A stretch of 64,000 nucleotides of DNA from Acanthamoeba sp. SK_2022b (taxonomy: Eukaryota > Discosea > Longamoebia > Acanthamoebidae), in the NCBI GenBank assembly GCA_027943245.1, contig JANDJZ010000131.1, positions 31,934 through 95,933 of the forward strand, given 5' to 3'. The position numbers and the translations under genes were made by a program. Below the pieces are notes generated by a model, which did not search any database, was not told the origin of the DNA, and was given only the letters and a program-made list of their open reading frames with translations. Shown piece after piece: positions 22,794 through 31,904 of this stretch (its first letter is position 1; every line of letters begins with the position of its first letter).

Positions 22794-25152
22794 TCAATCG
22801 TTCTCCCACAGGAACTCGCCCGCGCAGAGGTAGCCCGACGAGGTGCTCACGTAGTCCGTGTAGGTGTCCTTTCGCGCCACCAGTCTGCGGGAGCGCACCA
22901 ACGCGTCAGTTTGGGCAGATGGGGGGGGGGGCAGGGATGGTGGAGACTCACCTTCCGTCGACCTTCATGGGTATGAGCGAGGATCGTGGGAACACCTTCT
23001 GCAGGTAGATGTCGATCGGGACGTTGTCCTTGGTCTCGGGCAGCTTGAGCAGCTTGCGCGCGCTGGGCCCGTTGGTGCTGTGCGTGATAACGCCGTCCTT
23101 GTTCTCGCTGAAGGCCTGCACATGCGCGCAAGCGTTGCGCATGGGTCAGGCCAACTGTCTAGCGATCAACCCACGGGGCAATTCAAGCGAGGGCTTAGGC
23201 GTACGAGCAGCAGCGGCGCCGTTCGACTGAAGCGGATGAGCACGTGGTTGGGGTAGTTCTTCAAAATTTCCTGTCGTGTGCGAAAAACAGGCAAGCGAGA
23301 GGAAGCGGTGAGGATGAGCACGCCGGCACTGGTGAAAGGGACGCGCGCATCGCAGTGCTCACTGATGACTCACCTCGGCTCGAATCCTGTTGATGAGTCC
23401 CAGGAAGCCCGTGCCGATGACGTATCGGTGCAGCGTTCGATAGAACTTGCGGTAAGGTCCAAACAGTCGCGTGAGCGTGTTCCACCTGTGCACGGGACGC
23501 GGACCAATAGGGTCAGTGCTGGTCGGTGCGTTGGCGCGCGGGCGGAGAGGAGTAGCGGTGGATCCAGTGGCATACTTGGCGACAGAGACGGTATCGTCTT
23601 TGGGGAAGTTGAGGAAATACTTCATGTAGCGTTTAAAGTCTTTGTCGGCCAGATCGGTTTCTTGTCGGAGCACGTGCTTGTAGAACGACTTGAAGAGAGA
23701 GAGAGAGAGAGAAAGGGGAAAAGATGATGAGTGACCCCGCACAGAGAGATACCCCGGCCGTGCACGAGCGGGAATTGCTCTCTACCTTGAAGTTACAGAA
23801 GTAGACGTCCTTGCCCACGCTCTCCTCCCACACCTTGCGAGCCTGCATCATCGTCACTCAGCGATTGAGACACCGACACGCGAAAGTGGATTGCATTGGG
23901 GGGGGGGCTACCTTGTCGTCGGTGATTATTCGCGACGGATGGGAGTAAGCGGTGTTGGCCCCGCCGTGAGGCGAAAACATGAGCGTGAAGTCGGAGTAAT
24001 ATCTGTGGTGCGCACCCCCCATCGGCACGAATGAGTTACCGCTACATCGTGGCCTGGGCGGCATGCCTGGGGGACCCTACCGCCGTAAGCTGAGCTCGAT
24101 GATGTCAAAGTTCTCATTCATAGGAAGCTCGCCGCTGATCACTTGAGCCAACACCGAGTGCGTTTCGAGGAGCTGCTTGTCGAGGATGCCTGGGGGGGTC
24201 ACGCAAGGCAGAGAGGAGGTAAGGAATAAAGAGGCCCAACACCGCGAGGTAGGCCCAGGAACGCACCGAGCAGTCGCGTGTACTCGGCCATCGGAACGAG
24301 TTTGCGCTTCTGGAGGAGACCGTTCTGCTTGAAGTAGGTGCGCAGCAGCATGACCGTGGCCTGTAACGAGACGAGGTTGGGTTTGAGTAGACGCGACAAG
24401 GCACGAGCGTGCCGCGAAACTGCTGCGCGGGGAATGACCTTGAGAAACTCTATCCTCGTCCCGCTTCGCAGGAACATGTCGAACTCGATCGACGACTTCT
24501 TGTCCTTCTTCGCCTTCTTCGTTTTCTTTGGCCTCTTCTTGGCCTTTTTCGTGAGCCCTCCATCGCTACAGCTTCCGCTACTTTCGCTGTCGCTACTCTC
24601 GTCGCTCTTGTTGTTCTTCTTTTTCTTTTTCTTCTTGCCGTTTGGTAGCTCCTCCTCCTTGTCGGGCTTCTTTGTCTTCGTCTTCTTCTTCTTGGCTGAG
24701 TTTACCCCGTTCTTGTACTTTTCCTTCTTCCGCTCCTCGAGCTTCTTGAGTCGCTTCCGCTCTTCCTCCTCCATAAGTAGCACGATCTCGATCTGTTCGT
24801 CGATCTTGTCGAGCAGATAGAAGAGCCACAATATGTTCCTCACTCCTTTCTGCTCTAGCAACTCCTTACCCGACCGCTCGCACACATACCGCCTGCACAT
24901 GGACACGCACGAGCCAATGCAAGACCCCAATTGAGAATTGCTAGAAGTGGAGAAGGAGGCAAGCAAAGAGTCGGTTGGCCAAGCGGGAGGACACACCAGA
25001 GAGAGCAAGAGCAGCTGACCATGCACACCGACTTCCAATCGAGGTAGTTGAAAATCTACACACACATTCCAAGAAAGGGGAGAAGAAACAGAAACCGACT
25101 CATTAGCAAGGGGCAAAGTAGAAGTGCACGAAGCTTTAAATTTAGAAGCCAT
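22794..25152 (-). CDS. SH2 protein with STAT/Cbl-like helical-EF-linker core
   Basis: The 3' half is well resolved. The SH2 domain lies at about 23,260-22,800: EILKNYPNHVLIRFSRT carries the phosphotyrosine-binding Arg (LIRFS), then AFSENKDGVITHS and KVDGRLVARK. The final exon ends DYVSTSSGYLCAGEF, giving tyrosines just after the SH2, the place where STATs are phosphorylated. Upstream come an EF-hand-like segment (ARKVWEESVGKDVYFCNF), FKRYMKYFLNFPKDDTVSVAK and WNTLTRLFGPYRKF, an arrangement known from STAT linkers and the Cbl TKB domain. The 5' part has a helical segment (RNILWLFYLLDKIDEQIEI) and a Lys-rich run with poly-Lys blocks (24,460-24,790). N-terminal exon borders are unclear: an ATG at 25152 opens the frame, but small exons near 25,050 and 25,210 could instead link it to the frame at 25360-26148. 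Confidence 0.7.
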
Positions 25153-25359
25153 GCGTTCACGCGTAATAATAACGATAACCGGCCTATTTTGTTGCGTCGA
25201 CACCAGATATTTACTTGAATTCTGGAACGTCGAGGAATGCACTTTCTATTGATAAATAAAAATTAAAAGAAAATAAATTTGTACGTACATCTAGTCATGA
25301 CATAAGCGTGCAATTATTATGGCTGATAAAATGTGTTTTTTTTTTTTTTTTTGATAAAG

Positions 25360-26148
25360 TTAAAAAAAGGATAGAGATTGATAAAACGTGAGAAGGGACA
25401 GGTGGAATCGTACACGCAGGTAAAGCTCTTTGCTTAGGGCAGCAAATGGTGGTGGTTGAGCGTTGGTGCGTGTAGAGAGGGGGAGGGAGCTCCCATTTCG
25501 TCGCACCACCACGCGATTTCGTCCATTATTTGAGAGATGGTGGTTGTACAGGCTGGAAAAGTCGCTGCTACTCCCTCCCTCTTCTTCTGAGACGATGGGA
25601 GCGGAGATGGCTTCGGCAGATGAGGTGAGCACGCGCGGCCGCGTGAAAGGCTTGCTCTTCTCCCTCTTCTTTTTCCTTCGCCCGTTTCGATCGTCATCTT
25701 CAGAATCGCTCTTGCTTTCCGACGAGCTCTCTGATGGGGAACGGGGCGACGAGGGGCCCAGCTGATCAAGATCCAGAGAGTACTCTTTCGCGAAACCCTC
25801 CGGCAAGTCTTCGTCATCACCCCCCATTTCGTGGATGATTATGGAACTACGAGCGGTTGAGGTCGATGTAGATGATGATGCCTGCCGTACGTCTTTTTTC
25901 TTCTTTTTCTCCTTCTTCTTCTTCTTCGATGTGGATGAACTTCTTCTAGATGCTGCCGGCACCGCCATGATCCTCTCGTGGTCGCTCGACATCTGCAGCA
26001 TGACGCTCATCTCTTCTTCTCTTACCCCAACAGCCTGTTGTAGCGCCACCGCTCGCTGTTGCCGCTTCGCTGCTGTGTGGAGTATTCTGCTGCTGCTGCT
26101 TGCCTCGCGAAACTTGGCCTCTCTACTTGCACCAACCATGCAACACAC
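25360..26148 (-). CDS. Low-complexity Lys/Ser-rich protein or 5' exon of SH2 gene
   Basis: A single open frame of 262 codons starting MCCMVGASREA. It contains a helix, a poly-Lys block (STSKKKKKEKKKKKDVR), Ser-rich stretches, an acidic-Ser run (SESSSESKSDSEDDD) and a second basic block, a composition like the Lys/Ser-rich part of the SH2 gene directly downstream on the same strand. The frame ends in a T-rich stretch (17-T run at 25336-25352) that looks intronic, and a donor-like GTGTAC lies near its 3' end with an acceptor ATCAATAG at about 25,245. I therefore think it more likely the 5' exon of the SH2 gene than a separate gene, but the splice is not proven. Confidence 0.45.
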   Translation of the reverse strand: MCCMVGASREAKFREASSSSRILHTAAKRQQRAVALQQAVGVREEEMSVMLQMSSDHERIMAVPAASRRSSSTSKKKKKEKKKKKDVRQASSSTSTSTARSSIIIHEMGGDDEDLPEGFAKEYSLDLDQLGPSSPRSPSESSSESKSDSEDDDRNGRRKKKREKSKPFTRPRVLTSSAEAISAPIVSEEEGGSSSDFSSLYNHHLSNNGRNRVVVRRNGSSLPLSTRTNAQPPPFAALSKELYLRVRFHLSLLTFYQSLSFF

Positions 26149-26606
26149 CAGCAGCTGCTCCAGCGGGGGGCCACCACCAAGACTGACACGAAGACAAGAA
26201 GGCTACGGGGACGAATGTGGCCTGAAAAGAACGAAGAAAGGCGTCGAGGCCCATACCACGACCACACGAGATCGCCCCACACACTCCGCTTCAAGAAATG
26301 AGACCTTGAAACTTGGGTCCGTTGCCCTGTGTTTAGGCCCGGTTATCTGATTCAGCCCGTGCCGTAACTCCGTTTACAGGCGAATTCGCCACCGCGCCCG
26401 CTGGGCCTTTACCCTTCTCGGTCGTTTTTGGTTTCTTTGAGGAGGAAACCAAACCTGGACTCGTGGCTACTAGAGGGTTCAGCTCTCGTGTATATTTGCT
26501 GAGCACCAACACCCAAAGCAGACACTCTACAGCCAGGGTCCCTGGCCCGAGGGAGGGCTCCTCGCAGAGATGGATCGCGAAGAGAAGGGAACGACACTGG
26601 TGGCCT
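26149..26606. other. Intergenic between minus-strand genes
   Basis: 458 bp between the upstream end of the Lys/Ser-rich frame and the stop of the substrate-binding protein gene. No convincing coding frame, repeat or RNA gene is visible. Confidence 0.35.
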
Positions 26607-28623
26607 CTAGCAGGCGTCGTTGGGGAGGATGGCCGAGGGACCGGCACCGTTCTTCCACATGCCCCACTTGGAGTTCCAGCAGTTGAGGAACATGGACCAC
26701 GACGCCTGCGTGGTGTGAGCGCCGGCAAGCGGGTAGGGATCCGGGTTGATGGTGGCGGAGCTAGACGCGACGATGGCGAACTGGCCGTTGGCCTGCACTC
26801 TGCCTGTGACGCTCAAAGTCGCTCTCGTCAGTGGCAGCAACTGATGGGTTGGAGGAAAAGAGAGATCTCGGACATACCGAGGTACCACGACTTGATGGTG
26901 TGCTGGTTGGTGGCCGACACGGACACTTGGCCCATGGGGGATGTGAACGTGACGCTGGGGAGCGCCGCCTTGACCTCGGCGTGGCCGAAGCTGTTGGCCT
27001 TCTTAACGGCGGCAGCCCACAAGTGGACTCCCGTGTAGGCGGCAGCCATCGGATCACCTTGTACGATGGCAATTCAAAGGGTCAGCACGTGAGTCACCAT
27101 TGTCGCACTCTGCAGCGTGTGCGCAGGCGCGCTCGTACCGATCACGGAAGCCTGGCCGTATGTGTCCTTGAACTCGCTCACGAAGGCGGTGTTGGCAGGG
27201 CTCGTGCCGCTCTGGAAGTAGTTCCTGCAGTTGCATCAGACAATGATGTCCGTGAGCCACCACCACGCTGTACTTGGGATAAGCCCCGAACAAGAGTTGC
27301 CGAACCATGAAGCATAAGAGCCGGTCATAGACACGCCGGAGGCCATGATTTGCACCACCTCGGGCTCGGCCACGCTGAAGGAGATCACGGGAGCGTTCAC
27401 GCCCGAAGACGCCAAAGCGTTGAAGAGCAAGAGGTTGGTGTCACCTGCCGAGAAGCGATAGTGCGATTGTGCACGCACCACGGGTCAAAGGGGGATCGCT
27501 CTCCAGAGTACAACTCTACAGACGCGTCGTACCGTTGACGGTGTTGAGGATGACGTCGGGAGCGAACGCCTTGAGGTTGGCGACAGCAGCGTTGACACGG
27601 CCGGGGTCTTCCTCGCCGAGGACAAGGTATTGCTGCCAGACAACGCGTTTAAACAAAGGGAGCGCTAAAGTGAGCTTCATGGTCAAACGACGCTGAGTGA
27701 CGAGGCTCGTCCTACCTCGTTGACCGTGACTCCGCTCATCGTGGAGAGGGCATCCTTCACGATGGCGTTGGCCGTACGGGGGAAGATATAATCAGAGCCG
27801 ATGAGCGCGAACTTCCTGCAGAGAGACAACAGCTGTCAGTGAGCCAACGAATATGGACCGGGACGGGTTCAAGCGCCCATTACCTGTAGCCCTGCTGGCT
27901 GGCCCATTGCACGGCGGGGAGAATCTGCTGGTTGGGCGCAGCGCCTGCGCGTGTGAGAGGTTAGCACACATATGCACAATCGAATAGTGACGTGGGATAG
28001 CTGCAGGGGTAGGAGTACCGGTGTAGACAACGTTGGGATGAGCCTCAATGCCCTCATACTGCACGGGGTAGAACAGCAGGCCGTTGTTGGAGGAGAGCGA
28101 GGAGAGGACGGCCTTCCTGCTGCCGCTGGTCCAGCAGCCGAACACGACGTCGACCTTGTCCTTGGTGAGCATGCGGTCCATCTCGCTTGCGAAGACCTTC
28201 TCGTCGGAGAAGCCGTCTCGCAGGACCACCTTGAGCTGCTGGCCGAGGAGACCGCCGGCATCGTTGATCTCTTGGATGGCCAGAAGGGTGGCGTCAACCA
28301 CGTGCCTCTCGTCGACGGCAAGCGGGCCCGAGAGCGAGTGGAGGACACCCACTTCCTTGTATTTGATCTGAACAGGAGCATCGTCGAAGAGTCCCCAACC
28401 AAGGATGAGACCTGTCCCCCAACAGGAGAATCAGCCAAAGGGGTACTTCCACCGTCTACCAACGTTTACCCTTTTCAAATCAGAACGACATGGTGGCGAA
28501 GGAGGTGGTTAGAAGTGTACCAATGATCACGCCAATCACGAGGGCGACGACGGTAGCGATGACGATGAGATTCCTGCTGGCATCCTTAGGAGGGCCACCG
28601 AGAAGAGGCTGAGTCTCGAGCAT
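26607..28623 (-). CDS. Urea-ABC-type substrate-binding protein (UrtA-like), membrane-anchored
   Basis: A type-I periplasmic-binding-protein fold of the bacterial UrtA / AmiC branch, which binds urea or short amides. Exon 1 (28520-28623) encodes [10 protein letters not shown] and a hydrophobic anchor ([20 protein letters not shown] across the junction). The binding protein then follows exon by exon in UrtA order: [129 protein letters not shown] and the C-terminal NPDPYPL. At least eight GT-AG introns make it a true nuclear gene. No permease or ATPase partner is in the window, so it may serve as a receptor-like sensor or in uptake; that is inference. The C-terminal tail after the fold ([15 protein letters not shown]) is family-atypical. 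Confidence 0.85.
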
Positions 28624-28851
28624 GATGGGAGGTTGCTGGCGGCTACCGGGGAAGAAGAAAAGCGACTGAGGCTGAGCTTCGCGGCTCCCCTTGTCCCCTG
28701 CCGTGGAACATTTGTTCTCCTTTTGGGCGCTTCCTGACCGGTCGCCTGGCTTGTAACCTCCTTGGAATCTGAGGCACGCAACGCTGGGAGCGATGAGGAC
28801 ACGAAGAAATTATACGAGAAATAATAATAATAATAATAAATAAAGAAGACG
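28624..28851. promoter_or_regulatory. Divergent promoter region with (ATA)n tract
   Basis: 228 bp between divergent ATGs (28623 minus, 28852 plus). It includes an ATA/ATAA-repeat tract at about 28,819-28,845 close to the plus-strand start. Both promoters must be within this space. Confidence 0.4.
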
Positions 28852-29521
28852 ATGCATCGTCTGCGCGCCAGGTTCGGGAGCAGGAACCGCCTACCGTGGC
28901 AGTACGCTGGGTTGGTATGTGCACGAGCTGAACGGCCTGCAGAGGGAGTTGCCGCTGCGGCGCTACAGTCCGTGCCCGAGGTGCAGAGGACAGGCCGTAG
29001 CCTGCGGTTCCTCGCCACCAAGGAAGGTGCGGTGAGACAACGAACGTAGGGTCTGTTGGTTCAGCAGATTCATTGGGGGTAGTGGAGACGGTGGGGGGGG
29101 GTAGGACATAAGCAGCTTACCTTGTACTTGACCGGCAGAGCGCGACAGCTTCTTGGCTATGGCCCGAGCAGAGGAAGAAGCCGAGGAGGCCGAGGCGCAG
29201 AGGGCTGCCGAACAGATGAAGAAGGTCCGAAGGCCGCCAAAGCTCAACGGCAAGGAATGGGATGGCGAGGGCGTGTCACGCAAGATCGTGGAGAAGCTGC
29301 GCAAGGAGGGACGCGGCGGTGATGACACCGAACGCTACGAGCGCATGGCTCGTGCGCAGGAGTACAAGCTCAAGCGCCAGATGGAAAAGCAACAGCAGGA
29401 AGAGCGCGACCGAGTTGCCCGCATGGAGAAGCAGCTGCAGGCCGAGCGCGAACGAAGGGAGGCAGAGGAGAAGCAGAAGGAAGAGAACAAGAAAAAGGGC
29501 TGGTTCTCCTCCCTCTTCTGA
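28852..29521 (+). CDS. Small coiled-coil protein, possibly mitochondrial
   Basis: Two exons, 28852-29026 and 29139-29521, join at GAA-G/AG with a 112-bp intron. The N-terminus MHRLRARFGSRNRLPW is Arg-rich without acids, as in a mitochondrial presequence. After RSLRFLATKEERDSFLAMA the rest is a long charged helix (AEEEAEEAEAQRAAEQMKKV ... EKQQQEERDRVARMEKQLQ) with a conserved-looking interruption LNGKEWDGEGVSRKIVEKLR and an aromatic end GWFSSLF. I do not recognise a family. Exon 2 alone also has an ATG (29159), so a shorter product is possible. Confidence 0.6.
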
Positions 29522-29735
29522 CGAGGTGGTCTTTTCATTAGTACCAGTAAACCAATTGACAAATTATTATTTACTGCGTATTTATGTGAGTTTGTATTTG
29601 TGCGCGTTTTTTATTTGTCGAGTTTTTTTTAACAATTTTATTCGTGGGATATCTGTGCTGGGATACCCACAAAAGGGGTGCGGGTAGCAACCAAGCACAT
29701 AAAACATTACCGCTTGGACACCACAGACACACAAG

Positions 29736-30704
29736 ATGGCGGACGCCGAAGAGAAGAAGACGCTGGCCGAGTTGGAGACCGAGTTGGACGAGGGAGGAGA
29801 CGGAAAGGCGCTTGTGCGTGCCACGAGTACTATCTTCGGCGGACGCACCGAGGCGGGTGCTACGAAGAAGTTCCTTAGCAGCAAGAAGCGGATCGAGTTC
29901 TATGTCTGGGCGCGTGATCTTCCCTACGCCCCCGGCACCACCATCCCCATCCAGGGTACTAAACCTGAACTAACAGATCAATTTTGTCAATTACTGGCCA
30001 CGCAGTCAAATAATCAATTCCTTGCAGTTTCGATAAAGAACACATCCGAGAAGCAGGTGCGATCGATCATTGTACGTTTCCAACGTTCATTTTTTTAATA
30101 CCAAAAAAAATGAAACGGTTTCATTGACAATCGAGTTTACTTCTCAACAACAGGCGACTCTGCAGACGAAGGAAGGCGTGCCCGAGAAGGGCAAGAAGCT
30201 GGAGCCCCTGCAGACCGGCAAGCGAGAGGAGTGGTTCCAGGGCTCCCGGTACGCCGCGAGCTCGCTGAGCGGTCGCAATGGAGCCATGTGGCAGGCTTCA
30301 TCATCACCACTTCTAACCCCCTCCCCTCTCCAACCCCTCGAACCTTGCGTGCAGGTTCCCGCTTGATGGCTACACCGACTACGAGGGCAGCGTACGCCGA
30401 GACCCTATCTTGAACGAGTTGGTTCAGAAGGGTTGCTCACCCGCCTCCCCGCTGTGGTTGAATTGGCCGTGACAGGTCTCCTACCAACTGCCCCGCACCC
30501 TGCCCAACTCCTCCGAGAGCATCTCGCACGAGATCCTCTTCCAGTTTGACGTCAAGGGTGCGTTGCGATTCTCCCCCCCCCCCGCACTTTACCCATCGTC
30601 TTCATCGTGCGTACCCACACGTCCCTCTTTCTCCCCACTTGGTAGGCTTCACTGGCTGGACGAAGGTGTTTACTACCTTGATCATCACCGTCAAGAAGAT
30701 CTAA
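29736..30704 (+). CDS. Arrestin-like single-domain protein
   Basis: Exons 29736-29955, 30028-30071, 30154-30248, then short exons near 30355-30400, 30476-30557 and 30646-30704 join in frame. A charged N-terminus of about 50 residues is followed by one Ig-like beta-sandwich: RIEFYVWARDLPYAPGTTIP, VSIKNTSEKQVRSI, ATLQTKEGV, SVSYQLPRTLPNSSESISHE and ILFQFDVKGFTGWTK, ending in TLIITVKKI. The pattern of a PG-containing turn, then N-S/T-x-K-x-V, then a final long strand, resembles an arrestin C-type domain. Only one of the two arrestin lobes is present. Such proteins act as trafficking adaptors; the role here is inferred. Confidence 0.55.
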
Positions 30705-31050
30705 TGTTAGCGTTTAGTTAGGCCTATTCTATACAATATGATGTAACTCATGCTCTCTCATACTTGTGCGCGCTTCAATACATCGCACCTACACACACTA
30801 CCACGTTTCTCTGGGAGCTGGACGAGCCGTCACAAATCGTGCGCGAATCGTTGGCGTGGTGGGTGAAATGGGCTGACGGCCGGAGATGCGGAGCGGCCGG
30901 TCTGCCCGGGCAGACGGTTGCGGACCTCAACTGTGCTGCCGCTCTGACCTCACTCCTTCTCTCGCCGTACAGACAACCGTCGGCTGTTCCCTTCATCGAC
31001 ATCCCTGGCGATTCGAGAAGGAACTCACAACTGCACGAAATAGAGCAAGG
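30705..31050. other. Intergenic, nothing distinct
   Basis: 346 bp between two plus-strand genes, likely 3' UTR plus the promoter of the LRAT-like gene. No repeat or RNA gene seen. Confidence 0.35.
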
Positions 31051-31789
31051 ATGGGGGCAGGACAGTCAGTAGCTACTGTGATGGCCGAAGAGCGAGGATC
31101 CGTGCTTCAGGCCGGCGACCACATCCGCGTTAAGCGTTGGGGCTACTCCCACCACGGCCTCTACATCGGTGCCCCCCCCCCCTCCATCATGACAAGGCAC
31201 TGCAGCCCACTAATGGAGGCTGAGCACGGCGCTATGACGGGCAGGCGACGATGAAGTCGTCCACTTCTCTGGGAGCCCCACGGAGCGGTGGAGCAACGCG
31301 AGAGTCAAGCGGGAGTCAGTGGGCGCCTTCCTCGACGGCGCCAGCAGGCTCGAGGTGTTCATCTACCCTGGCGTCACCCCTCGGTACCTGTTGCCCCTTT
31401 GGAGGCCGCGGAGGCGCTGACGTAGCGAAACTCATGCACGTATGTGCACCAGAGACCGGCGGCGAGCGGTCAAGCGAGCGCTGAACGTGTGGGGGAACGA
31501 GGCCTACGACACCTACAACCTCTTCTTCAACAACTGCGAACACTTTGCCACCTTTTGCGTGCTCGGTACCATCCCCTGGTACTTCGTTTTTCCCCTCCTA
31601 AGAAACGCTTACCGTCCAATGCGTACTGTAGGCGAGGGCAAGAGCGAGCAGGTACAGAGCCCGCTCACGGCCCTCACCACCGTGGTGGCCGCCGGCATTG
31701 CCACGCAGGAGGTCATTCGGCACCTGGTGGCAGAGATACCCTCCTCTCCGCGCGATCGACTTGCCCCTGGCCAGCTCGCCAATGCCTGA
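31051..31789 (+). CDS. LRAT-domain (NlpC/P60-like) acyltransferase-type protein
   Basis: Four exons, 31051-31168, 31245-31383, 31453-31565 and 31632-31789, join in frame. The LRAT domain is clear: LQAGDHIRVKRWGYSHHGLYIG with the first catalytic His, VVHFSG with the second His, and the NNCEHFATFC box with the catalytic Cys. Members of this superfamily are thiol acyltransferases or phospholipases acting on membrane lipids. After the domain come about 50 residues with a moderately hydrophobic stretch (LTALTTVVAAGIATQEVI) that may associate with membranes. The intron after GLYIG contains a run of ten Cs. All three catalytic residues are present, so it is expected to be active. Confidence 0.82.
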
Positions 31790-31904
31790 ACTCCCCCCAA
31801 CTCTTGTGATGGCCAGTGGACAGAAAACGCAATAGACCCAAATGACCAGTCTTTTTGGCATCGACTATATGACATCGTATTGGGGTAACACTAAACTACA
31901 ACGA

